Below, piece after piece: positions 6,524 to 15,056 of a stretch of 64,000 nucleotides of DNA. The stretch lies in contig NZ_JACHCC010000004.1 of NCBI RefSeq assembly GCF_014207135.1, positions 310,001-374,000 of the forward strand, written 5' to 3'. The notes beneath the pieces are model-generated. The model was not told the DNA's origin. It saw only the letters and a program-made list of their open reading frames with translations, and ran no database searches. The translations under genes and the position numbers were made by a program. Each line of letters opens with the position of its first letter. Within the stretch, counting starts at the first letter, position 1. This DNA is from Pedobacter cryoconitis (lineage in GTDB: Bacteria; Bacteroidota; Bacteroidia; Sphingobacteriales; Sphingobacteriaceae).

Positions 6524-9340
6524 ATGCCTAAAGACACCTCTATACGTTCAGTATTGATTATCGGTTCCGGACCTATTATTATTGGCCAAGCCTGTGAGTT
6601 TGATTACTCCGGATCCCAAGCTGCCTTATCCTTAAAAGAAGAAGGAATTGAAGTTTCGATTATAAACTCCAATCCTGCGACTATTATGACTGATAAGGTC
6701 ATTGCAGACCATGTTTATCTCAGACCTCTGACGGTAGATTCTATCGAACAGATCCTGATAGAACGGAAAATTGATGCAGTATTACCTACTATGGGAGGGC
6801 AGACTGCCTTAAACCTTTGTAAAGAAGCTGAAGAGCGTGGCGTTTGGGAAAAACACGGCGTTAGGGTTATCGGCGTTGATGTTGCTGCGATTGAAAAAAC
6901 AGAAAACAGGGAAGCTTTCCGCCAGTTAATGGTAGATATAGGTGTGGGTGTTGCTCCATCGAAAATCGCAAACTCTTTCCTGGAAGGTAAAGAAGCTGCT
7001 CAGGAAATCGGTTATCCACTGGTTATCCGTCCTTCTTATACATTAGGTGGATCTGGTGGTGGTTTCGTGCATAAAAAAGAAGAATTTGATGCAGCCTTGA
7101 AACGTGGTCTTGAAGCTTCTCCAACGCACGAAGTATTAGTAGAAAAAGCAGTTTTAGGCTGGAAAGAATATGAGCTGGAGTTATTGAGAGACAGTAATGA
7201 TAATGTGATTATCATCTGTTCTATCGAAAACTTTGACCCGATGGGTATTCATACTGGTGACTCGATTACAGTTGCACCAGCTATGACTTTATCTGATACC
7301 TGTTACCAGGATATGCGTAACCAGGCAATCAAAATGATGCGTGCAATTGGTAATTTCGCAGGTGGATGTAACGTACAGTTCTCTGTTAACCCTGATAACG
7401 ATGACATCATTGCTATCGAGATTAATCCAAGGGTTTCCCGTTCATCAGCACTGGCGAGTAAAGCAACAGGTTATCCTATCGCAAAGATCGCTTCTAAGCT
7501 GGCAATTGGTTATAACCTTGATGAAATCGAGAATCAGATTACCAAAACTACTTCAGCTTACTTTGAGCCAACACTGGATTACGTAATTGTAAAAGTACCT
7601 CGCTGGAACTTTGATAAATTCAAAGGTGCCAATATGGAACTGGGTTTACAGATGAAATCTGTTGGTGAGGTTATGGCCATCGGCCGTAGTTTTATCGAAG
7701 CCCTGCAAAAAGCTTGTCAGAGTCTGGAGATCGGACGTGCAGGTTTAGGTGCTGACGGTAAACACAACAGAAGTATCGAGGAGATCATGTATGGTTTAGA
7801 GCATGCGAGCTGGAACCGTTTGTTCCTGATCAAGGATGCAATGAGCATGGGTGTTCCATTGGAGTCTATCCGTAAAGTAACTAAAATCGATAAGTGGTTC
7901 TTAGCACAGATACAGGAATTAGTGCATCTGGAAACAGAACTGAAACGTTATTCGTTAAATAATATACCAAAAGAATTCTTCTTCACATTGAAGCAAAAAG
8001 GCTTCTCTGATATTCAGATTGCTTACCTGTTGGGTAATGTAACTGAAGACGAAGTTTATAACCGCAGAAAGTCATTAGGTATCAGAAGGGTTTATAAAAT
8101 GGTAGATACCTGTGCTGCTGAGTTTGCTGCACAGACCCCATATTACTACTCTACTTTTGAGGAGGAAAATGAGTCTGTACCTTCTGATAAGAAGAAAGTT
8201 ATTGTATTAGGATCAGGCCCGAACCGTATCGGTCAGGGAATTGAATTCGATTACTCTTGTGTGCATGGTTTACTGGCAGCAAAAGAATGCGGATTTGAAT
8301 CTATTATGATCAACTGTAACCCTGAAACGGTATCTACCGATTTCAATATGGCTGATAAATTATACTTTGAGCCAGTATTCTGGGAGCATGTACGTGAAAT
8401 CATCGAACTGGAGAACCCGGTAGGTGTGATTGTACAGCTAGGTGGTCAGACTGCTTTGAAAATGGCAGAAAAACTGCATGAAAACGGAATCAAGATCATC
8501 GGTACTTCATACAATGATATGGATATCGCCGAAGACCGCGGCCGTTTCTCAGATCTGTTAAAAGAGCTTGATATTCCTTATCCTAAATATGGTGTGGCTG
8601 AAAATGCTGAAGAGGCTATTGTCGTAGCTAATGAAGTAGGTTACCCGGTACTGGTTCGTCCAAGTTATGTATTAGGCGGACAAGGAATGAGCATCGTAAT
8701 TAACGATGAAGACCTGGAAAAAGCAGTAGTAAAATTATTGGGTGACCTGCCTGGTAACAGAGTACTGATTGACCATTTCCTGGACAGAGCAGAAGAAACA
8801 GAGTCTGATTCCATCTGTGATGGTGAGGATGTACATATCGTAGGTTTGATGGAGCACATTGAGCCGGCAGGTATCCACTCCGGAGATTCATTTGCCGTAT
8901 TACCTCCATTCAGTCTTTCTGAGAAGGTAATGGAAAGCATGGAAACTTACTCTAAGAAAATTGCGAGAGCATTAAACGTAATTGGTTTACTGAATATACA
9001 GTTCGCTGTTAAGGATGAACAGGTATATGTGATTGAAGCGAATCCAAGAGCTTCCAGAACAGTTCCTTTTATCGCTAAGGCTTATGACGTTCCTTACATC
9101 AATATCGCCGCTAAGATCATGTTAGGTGTGAATAAACTGAAAGATTTCACGATCGAACGTAAACTGAAAGGTTATGCGATTAAAGAGCCTGTTTTCTCTT
9201 ATGATAAATTCCCTGAAGTACCTAAAGAATTAGGTCCGGAGATGAAATCAACAGGTGAATCTATCCGGTTTATCAAAGATCTGGAAGATCCATATTTCAG
9301 AAAACTGTATAAAGACAAATCTATGTATTTATCGAAATAA
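6524..9340 (+). CDS. carB: carbamoyl-phosphate synthase large subunit (short, no allosteric domain)
   Basis: This 938-residue protein makes carbamoyl phosphate from bicarbonate, ammonia (from CarA) and two ATP, feeding arginine and pyrimidine synthesis. Both duplicated halves are present: GSGPIIIGQACEFDYSG opens the first and GSGPNRIGQGIEFDYS (near 565) the second. Each has an ATP-grasp core with RPSYTLGG or RPSYVLGG and a metal-site EINPRVSRSSA or EANPRASRT. The protein stops where the E. coli enzyme (1073 residues) continues into its MGS-like domain, which binds UMP, IMP and ornithine. CarA is not in the window. A terminator follows directly, so the gene is transcribed alone or last. Confidence 0.96.
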   Translation: MPKDTSIRSVLIIGSGPIIIGQACEFDYSGSQAALSLKEEGIEVSIINSNPATIMTDKVIADHVYLRPLTVDSIEQILIERKIDAVLPTMGGQTALNLCKEAEERGVWEKHGVRVIGVDVAAIEKTENREAFRQLMVDIGVGVAPSKIANSFLEGKEAAQEIGYPLVIRPSYTLGGSGGGFVHKKEEFDAALKRGLEASPTHEVLVEKAVLGWKEYELELLRDSNDNVIIICSIENFDPMGIHTGDSITVAPAMTLSDTCYQDMRNQAIKMMRAIGNFAGGCNVQFSVNPDNDDIIAIEINPRVSRSSALASKATGYPIAKIASKLAIGYNLDEIENQITKTTSAYFEPTLDYVIVKVPRWNFDKFKGANMELGLQMKSVGEVMAIGRSFIEALQKACQSLEIGRAGLGADGKHNRSIEEIMYGLEHASWNRLFLIKDAMSMGVPLESIRKVTKIDKWFLAQIQELVHLETELKRYSLNNIPKEFFFTLKQKGFSDIQIAYLLGNVTEDEVYNRRKSLGIRRVYKMVDTCAAEFAAQTPYYYSTFEEENESVPSDKKKVIVLGSGPNRIGQGIEFDYSCVHGLLAAKECGFESIMINCNPETVSTDFNMADKLYFEPVFWEHVREIIELENPVGVIVQLGGQTALKMAEKLHENGIKIIGTSYNDMDIAEDRGRFSDLLKELDIPYPKYGVAENAEEAIVVANEVGYPVLVRPSYVLGGQGMSIVINDEDLEKAVVKLLGDLPGNRVLIDHFLDRAEETESDSICDGEDVHIVGLMEHIEPAGIHSGDSFAVLPPFSLSEKVMESMETYSKKIARALNVIGLLNIQFAVKDEQVYVIEANPRASRTVPFIAKAYDVPYINIAAKIMLGVNKLKDFTIERKLKGYAIKEPVFSYDKFPEVPKELGPEMKSTGESIRFIKDLEDPYFRKLYKDKSMYLSK

Positions 9341-9360
9341 TATAATCTTTAAAATATCTG

Positions 9361-9392
9361 AGGCCTGTGTTGAAAAACACAGGCCTTTTTTT
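9361..9392 (+). terminator. carB intrinsic terminator
   Basis: An 11-bp stem (AGGCCTGTGTT with AACACAGGCCT) with a GAAA tetraloop is followed by seven T, 20 nt after the carB stop. The 220 nt from here to the RHS gene hold no clear gene or promoter. Confidence 0.9.
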
Positions 9393-9612
9393 GTGACTAT
9401 ATATCTGGCAGTTCTGCTTTTTACATCGCCTCGAAATTCTCTGGGAGGGGTACGTTTCGGATATCAATTTCTTAATGTTTTATTATTCTTATTCTTTATG
9501 ATTTGTGTATTAATTAATTTAATTTACGCTGCTATTAAACAGGTTATGGTTTTGTCGTGTTCAAAAATTGTAGCTGTTAAATTCTATTAATTATTCCAAA
9601 GATTAATGCCTC

Positions 9613-12600
9613 ATGAGAAGATATTTATATTCCCCTGCCCTGATTTTTTGTGCTTTGTTTCTGGGCATTCATTCGAGTAAAGGACAGATGCCGAAGGACA
9701 CAACATTGAATGCCTATACTAATCAGACCGAGATAAAGGCTGTCAGAAGTATTACACTACTTCCTGGTTTTACGATTCCAGCTGGCAAAACTGTGAGGAT
9801 CTTTACCGGGATCAATTTTGATAACTGGGTGGCTTTATCCAGTAAGCCAAGTACTGACCAAAACTACATATTGGCGCGGGTCTTTAGAAGACCGGATATC
9901 AAGACTGATGCTGCGGCAAGTTCAAATAGCTATAATACTGCCGAGGTCAATCAGAGCATTCAGTATTTTGATGGATTGGGTCGTCCGATGCAAACTGTAA
10001 TTATTCAGGGAAGCCCGGGTTTTGCTGATGTAGTGCAGCCGGTGACTTATGATGCTTTTGGCAGGGAGGATAAGAAATATCAGCCTTATGCTATTACTAG
10101 TAACGGTGGTGCTTACCGCAGCGATGCATTGACGGGGCTGACTGCTTTTTATGCTACACCTACTGCTGGAATTGCTGCAACTGGTTATCCTTATGGGCAG
10201 ACTGTTTTTGAACCCTCTCCACTGAACCGGGTTGTTGAACAAGGGGCACCTGGTGCTGACTGGCAGCCTGTTTCCGGAAGTAATACCGGGCATACGCAGA
10301 AAATAGAGTATGGAACGAATGCGGCTGATGATGTGAAGCTTTGGACGATTACGACAACCGGAGCTTCAGGAACAACCAATTATGGGGTGGGTAAATTATA
10401 CAAAACTACCTCCAAAGATGAAAACTGGAAAGCTGCGGATTTAAAAGCTGGTTCAACGGACGAATATAAAAATTTTGATGGTCTGGTAATTCTGAAACGG
10501 GTTTGGGAAACTGATACCAAAAGTCTTTCTACTTATTATGTTTATGATGATTTGGGTAATCTACGTTATGTATTACCTCCGGCAGTGAATGAAAACGGAC
10601 AGAGTAACATAAGTAGTTTTGCGGAAAGTGATGATGTTTTTAAGCAGTTTATTTATGGTTATCATTATGATGGACGTCGGCGTTTAGTTGAGAAACAGGT
10701 GCCAGGTAAGGACTGGGAGTACCTGGTTTATAATAGTTTGGATCAGGTTGTCCTGACGCAGGATGCTAATGGAGGCGCAGCTAAGCAGTGGATATTCACT
10801 AAATATGATGCTTTAGGCAGAGTGGTGATTTCAGGGTTATACACTAAAGATATTAAAAGGGCTGCTTTGCAGGACCTTGTAACGGCTCAGAAAGTACTCT
10901 GGGAAAACAGAATAGCCAGTGGTGATATCGGTTATGATAATCTCTCTTTTCCGCTGGCCTCAGATATAAGTTCTTATTATGTGATCAATTATTATGATGA
11001 TTACAGTTTCCCATTGGTGGGCACCTTCGGTCAGCCATCGGGAAACCAAATGGGAGCAGAACGGACTAAATCATTGATGACAGGGACCAGGATAACTACA
11101 TTGGGTACAAGTAATATGTTGCTTTCTGTTTACTACTATGATGGAGAAGGCCGTCTTGTACAGACTAAGCGTGAAAATCATCTGGGTGGGACAGATATCG
11201 TTGATAATGCATACAACTTTGCAGGCGAACTCACAGAGAGTACACGTAATCACACAATCAAGGGGCAGGCAGCCACAGTAATTGCCAATCGCTATTTCTA
11301 TGATCATATAGGGCGTAAAATTGCTACATCAGAAAGTATCAATGGACAACCCGAAATAGTCCTGAATAAATTGGATTATACTGAAACCGGGCAGGTAGTG
11401 ACTAAACAGCTGCATAGTACTGACAATGGAGGTTCTTATCTGCAAACAATCACTTATGGATATAATGAAAGAGGTTGGCTGAATAAAAGTGCGAGTGATT
11501 TATTCAACATGCAGTTGAAGTACAATGAAGGGGATAAACCACAATGGAATGGTAATATTTCCAAGCAGCTTTGGGGAAGGGCAAAAGATAATTTAGACAA
11601 TAATTTTATTTACAGTTATGATAAACTAAATAGGCTGACTGATGCGACTTCAACAAATCTTGCGGAAATTATCAGTTATGATGTAAATGGGAATATCAAA
11701 ACACTGACCAGAAATGGACTGCTGAATACTTATAGTGGTTATACTGGTAACCAGCTGACTAAGATAACTGGTTTTACCAATAGTGCTTATGGTTATGATG
11801 CGAATGGTAATTTGAACAATGACAGTGAGAAAAACATTAAACTGACTTATAATTACCTGAACTTACCACAGACTATCACAGGCAGTCAGAATTTAAGTTA
11901 TACATATGATGCTGCTGGTAATAAGTTAAAGAAAACTGGTGGTTCAGTGACTACGGATTACATTGGTGGGATCCAGCATAAAGGTGATGGAACTATCGAT
12001 ATTATTACTACTGAAGAGGGGTTGGTAAGAAACAATGGAGGAATCTATAGCTATGAATATACGCTGACTGATCATCTGGGAAATAACAGGGCAACATTTT
12101 ATAAAAATCCATCAGCAAGTATTGAGGTTTTGCAAAAGGATGATTATTTTGCCTTTGGTTTAAGGAAGGCTGTTCTGACAGCTTCAAATGATAATAAGTA
12201 CCTTTATAATGGGAAGGAGTTGCAGGATGAATTAGGGCAGTATGATTATGGAGCGAGGTTTTATGATCCGGTTATTGGAAGGTGGACAAGTGTAGATCCC
12301 CTGGCGGAGAAATCGAGGCGTTTTTCTCCATACACTTATGTTGAAAATAATCCTATCAGGAATATTGATCCTGACGGAATGGCTACTTACCCGATAATTA
12401 CAATTACTAACCAGGTGATTGGAAGAACTAAGCAAACTGTTGCGGGTTATTCAAGTAGGTATAGTAATAACTCTAAAGTGGCGACTACAACTATTAATGT
12501 GTATAGGGCAGTAGTTACAGATACAGAAGATGCAAGTTTTCACATGGAATTTGGGGTGACGAGAGCTGGCTATGCTGTTACCAAGAGCGATTACTCAAAT

Positions 12601-13071
12601 GCGTATAAAGAGAATGGAAATGGCGATGGTCCAAGAACCGCTACCAATGTAGGGTTTGTGCCGGCTGTGGGAAGTTCAAAAACTTATGATGCAGAACCTG
12701 TGCAGGTTGCGGGGTTGCCTGCCTTAAAATTAACACAAAATGGAAGTGACAAACTGCCGTCAGCAGATCGATCTGCTGCCGTAGAGGCAGAGGTACCAGG
12801 AGCACATACGAATTATGTTACAGGTGAAGAAATGCATGTTGGAGGATATTATGTTACCCCTAATGGTAATACTAATGTTGCAATGGCATATGGTTGTTTT
12901 GGAGTAGTTAATCCAAATAATTCATCGTCAAATCCATCAAACAGTACAGTGACCAGTGTTGTTAATTCAATTGTTAATCAGGCAAATAATAGTCAAACTG
13001 ATCCGGGAAAAATACAGGTAGTTGTGCAGGGTACATCGTCAGACCCTACACGTAAAACAGTTACACCATGA
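9613..13071 (+). CDS. DUF6443/RHS-repeat secreted protein with variable C-terminal tip (probable polymorphic toxin)
   Basis: A 1152-residue protein with a signal peptide (residues 1-24, ending SSKGQ). It has a DUF6443-type N-terminal region followed by many YD/RHS motifs such as YVYDDLGNLRYV, YNSLDQVV, YSYDKLNRL and YDANGNL, which build a beta-cage. The RHS-associated core sits at about 864-922 (KELQDELGQYDYGARFYDP, GRWTSVDPLAE, ending NIDPDGM). The remaining 230 residues are an unrelated tip. This tip has EMHVGGYY (His about 1075) and YGCFGV (Cys about 1095), reminiscent of the His/Cys pair of L,D-transpeptidase-like enzymes. The next gene overlaps its stop by 4 nt, the usual place of an immunity gene. 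The toxin role is inferred. Confidence 0.85.
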   Translation: MRRYLYSPALIFCALFLGIHSSKGQMPKDTTLNAYTNQTEIKAVRSITLLPGFTIPAGKTVRIFTGINFDNWVALSSKPSTDQNYILARVFRRPDIKTDAAASSNSYNTAEVNQSIQYFDGLGRPMQTVIIQGSPGFADVVQPVTYDAFGREDKKYQPYAITSNGGAYRSDALTGLTAFYATPTAGIAATGYPYGQTVFEPSPLNRVVEQGAPGADWQPVSGSNTGHTQKIEYGTNAADDVKLWTITTTGASGTTNYGVGKLYKTTSKDENWKAADLKAGSTDEYKNFDGLVILKRVWETDTKSLSTYYVYDDLGNLRYVLPPAVNENGQSNISSFAESDDVFKQFIYGYHYDGRRRLVEKQVPGKDWEYLVYNSLDQVVLTQDANGGAAKQWIFTKYDALGRVVISGLYTKDIKRAALQDLVTAQKVLWENRIASGDIGYDNLSFPLASDISSYYVINYYDDYSFPLVGTFGQPSGNQMGAERTKSLMTGTRITTLGTSNMLLSVYYYDGEGRLVQTKRENHLGGTDIVDNAYNFAGELTESTRNHTIKGQAATVIANRYFYDHIGRKIATSESINGQPEIVLNKLDYTETGQVVTKQLHSTDNGGSYLQTITYGYNERGWLNKSASDLFNMQLKYNEGDKPQWNGNISKQLWGRAKDNLDNNFIYSYDKLNRLTDATSTNLAEIISYDVNGNIKTLTRNGLLNTYSGYTGNQLTKITGFTNSAYGYDANGNLNNDSEKNIKLTYNYLNLPQTITGSQNLSYTYDAAGNKLKKTGGSVTTDYIGGIQHKGDGTIDIITTEEGLVRNNGGIYSYEYTLTDHLGNNRATFYKNPSASIEVLQKDDYFAFGLRKAVLTASNDNKYLYNGKELQDELGQYDYGARFYDPVIGRWTSVDPLAEKSRRFSPYTYVENNPIRNIDPDGMATYPIITITNQVIGRTKQTVAGYSSRYSNNSKVATTTINVYRAVVTDTEDASFHMEFGVTRAGYAVTKSDYSNAYKENGNGDGPRTATNVGFVPAVGSSKTYDAEPVQVAGLPALKLTQNGSDKLPSADRSAAVEAEVPGAHTNYVTGEEMHVGGYYVTPNGNTNVAMAYGCFGVVNPNNSSSNPSNSTVTSVVNSIVNQANNSQTDPGKIQVVVQGTSSDPTRKTVTP

Positions 13072-13517
13072 GTAAATTAATTCTTTATATACCAGTAGGG
13101 TTATTGTTGTTTATTGGACAATGTCTATCCACTAAGATAGAAGTCGTTAGCAAAGCGACCTCTATCTTAGTTAAACCGGGCTATGCGCTAAAGGAAGATG
13201 ATAGTACATTTAACTATCAAGGGAATAAATATCTCATTGTAACCGATGAGATATTTGACGAGAAGGGAAATATTATTAGCGCATCAGTGGCAGGAGATGT
13301 TGGATATTCGACCTATACGAAGCAAGACTTTAATAAGCACAAAAATCTAATAGATGATTACTCCTTTACTAATGTCATTAATGTCCAGTTGATCAAGAAT
13401 GACACTATACTCGTCAATGGGAGCAAAATTATAACTAAAGGGATTGATCGTTTAAATAAAGCGATATATTACAATCTTAAAAGCAGAGATACATTGTATC
13501 GGATTACTTATAAGTAA
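13068..13517 (+). CDS. small envelope protein, candidate immunity protein
   Basis: A 149-residue protein starting at the ATGA overlap with the RHS gene stop. It has a hydrophobic N-terminus (LILYIPVGLLLFIGQCLST) that could be a signal peptide or a weak lipobox (IGQC). The mature part is rich in Lys, Asp and Ile with alternating beta-like stretches. It belongs to no family I recognise. The coding DNA is more AT-rich than its neighbours, as is common for toxin-immunity tails. Its position and envelope targeting fit protection against a toxin acting in the periplasm. The proof would be specific binding to the RHS tip. Confidence 0.6.
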   Translation: MSKLILYIPVGLLLFIGQCLSTKIEVVSKATSILVKPGYALKEDDSTFNYQGNKYLIVTDEIFDEKGNIISASVAGDVGYSTYTKQDFNKHKNLIDDYSFTNVINVQLIKNDTILVNGSKIITKGIDRLNKAIYYNLKSRDTLYRITYK

Positions 13518-13543
13518 TCCGATACCGGCTCTGAAATGCCCCC

Positions 13544-13570
13544 AAACAGGTCTAAATCTGAGACCTGTTT
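13544..13570. terminator. bidirectional terminator between the immunity candidate and radA
   Basis: AAACAGGTCT and AGACCTGTTT form a 10-bp stem with a 7-nt loop, 27 nt after the small gene and touching the radA stop on the other strand. The T tracts are short. Confidence 0.6.
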
Positions 13571-13571
13571 C

Positions 13572-14948
13572 TTACCCGAATAACAAAGAAAAAACGTCTT
13601 CTATCTTATTCACACCTGTAATCTCAATTTTATACTTATCAGTAACCAGCCCCTTAAGATTATAACTGGAAACAAATATCCTTTCAAATCCTAACTTATC
13701 AGCTTCTGCAATCCGCTGTTCAACCCGGTTTACAGCCCTGATTTCACCTGATAACCCGACCTCTGCCGCAAAGCAGATTTTAGAGGAAATGAATATGTCT
13801 TCATGTGAAGAGATAATCGCAGCCAGGATAGCCAGATCAATAGCCGGATCTTCTACCTTTATCCCTCCTGCAATATTCAAAAATACATCTCTGGTACTTA
13901 ACCTAAAACCACAGCGTTTTTCGAGTACGGCAAGCAGCATATTCATGCGTCTGGTGTCAAAGCCTGTAGCTGATCGCTGCGGCGTTCCATAAGCCGCAGT
14001 ACTCACCAAAGCCTGGGTCTCAATTAACATTGGTCTGGCGCCTTCTAAAGTTGCTGCAATTGCAATCCCGCTCAGTTCTTCATCCCTTTGAGATAAAAGA
14101 ATCTCCGAAGGATTGGAAACCTGTCTTAAGCCACCGCTGTGCATCGCATAAATACCTAGCTCTGCAGCTGCCCCAAACCTGTTTTTGATAGAACGGAGTA
14201 TTCTGTAAACATGATGCCTGTCCCCTTCAAACTGTAATACCGTATCCACCATATGTTCCAGTATTTTAGGACCTGCTATCGCTCCGTCCTTCGTAATATG
14301 GCCGATCAGAAATACCGGTGTATTGGTTTCTTTAGCGAAACGTAATAATTCCGCTGTACATTCCCTGACCTGTGATACACTGCCGGGAGTAGATTCAATA
14401 TGTGCGGAATGGAGCGTCTGTATAGAATCTACTATAATAATATCCGGTTCCAGGATCTCTATCTGCTTGAATATATTTTGTGTTGAAGTTTCCGTAAGAA
14501 TATAACAATCAGCAGTAGGGATATTGGTTATTCTTTCGGCCCGCATCTTGATTTGCTGTTCACTCTCTTCTCCCGAAACATACAGCACTTTTTTGCCTGC
14601 GATGTTTAGTGCAAGCTGCAACATCAGCGTCGATTTACCTATTCCAGGTTCACCGCCAATCAGGACAACCGAACCAGCTACCAGTCCGCCGCCTAGTACG
14701 CGGTCCAGTTCCAGGTCATTCGTCGAAATTTTGTTCTCTTCGCTAAAAGCGATGCTGGTAATCTTATTGGGTTTGTTTGACCTTTTGGTCGAGCCGCTCG
14801 TTTGCCATGCAGGTACACTGGCACCTGCTTTTTCGATTACTTCTTCTACAAAAGTATTCCATGAATTACAGGATGGACATTTACCAAGCCATTTGGCTGA
14901 TTCGTATCCACAACTCTGACAAAAATATGCTGATTTAGTTTTAGCCAA
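13572..14948 (-). CDS. radA: DNA repair protein RadA
   Basis: A 458-residue RecA-like helicase that helps branch migration during recombinational repair. The N-terminal C4 zinc finger uses Cys 10, 13, 24 and 27. The ATPase core has Walker A GGEPGIGKST (near residue 98) and the RadA-specific KNRFG motif. The C-terminal Lon-like domain has LAIGVSG-type segments (FAAEVGLSGEIRAV). The length matches the family (about 455). The start codon is TTG at 14948-14946, directly opening AKTKSAYFCQSCG; no ATG is available upstream in frame. It stands alone, between two terminators. Confidence 0.96.
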   Translation of the reverse strand: MAKTKSAYFCQSCGYESAKWLGKCPSCNSWNTFVEEVIEKAGASVPAWQTSGSTKRSNKPNKITSIAFSEENKISTNDLELDRVLGGGLVAGSVVLIGGEPGIGKSTLMLQLALNIAGKKVLYVSGEESEQQIKMRAERITNIPTADCYILTETSTQNIFKQIEILEPDIIIVDSIQTLHSAHIESTPGSVSQVRECTAELLRFAKETNTPVFLIGHITKDGAIAGPKILEHMVDTVLQFEGDRHHVYRILRSIKNRFGAAAELGIYAMHSGGLRQVSNPSEILLSQRDEELSGIAIAATLEGARPMLIETQALVSTAAYGTPQRSATGFDTRRMNMLLAVLEKRCGFRLSTRDVFLNIAGGIKVEDPAIDLAILAAIISSHEDIFISSKICFAAEVGLSGEIRAVNRVEQRIAEADKLGFERIFVSSYNLKGLVTDKYKIEITGVNKIEDVFSLLFG

Positions 14949-14999
14949 TTGATTTGAGATTTAAAAAACGAATTTAACGTTATTAGACCGATATTAAAT

Positions 15000-15035
15000 A
15001 GAAAAGCCCGGTAATTTTAGTTACCAGGCTTTTCT
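15000..15035 (-). terminator. terminator of the ribonuclease G/E gene
   Basis: AGAAAAGCC-GGTAA pairs with TTACC-GGCTTTTCT around a small loop with one internal mismatch; A- and T-rich arms let it work on either strand. It lies 22 nt after the rng stop. Confidence 0.75.
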
Positions 15036-15056
15036 ATTATGTTTTGAACACGAGAT

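Noticed and set aside
9255..9590. Plus-strand frame overlapping the end of carB
   Set aside because: It begins inside carB in another frame and crosses the carB terminator; no family resemblance.
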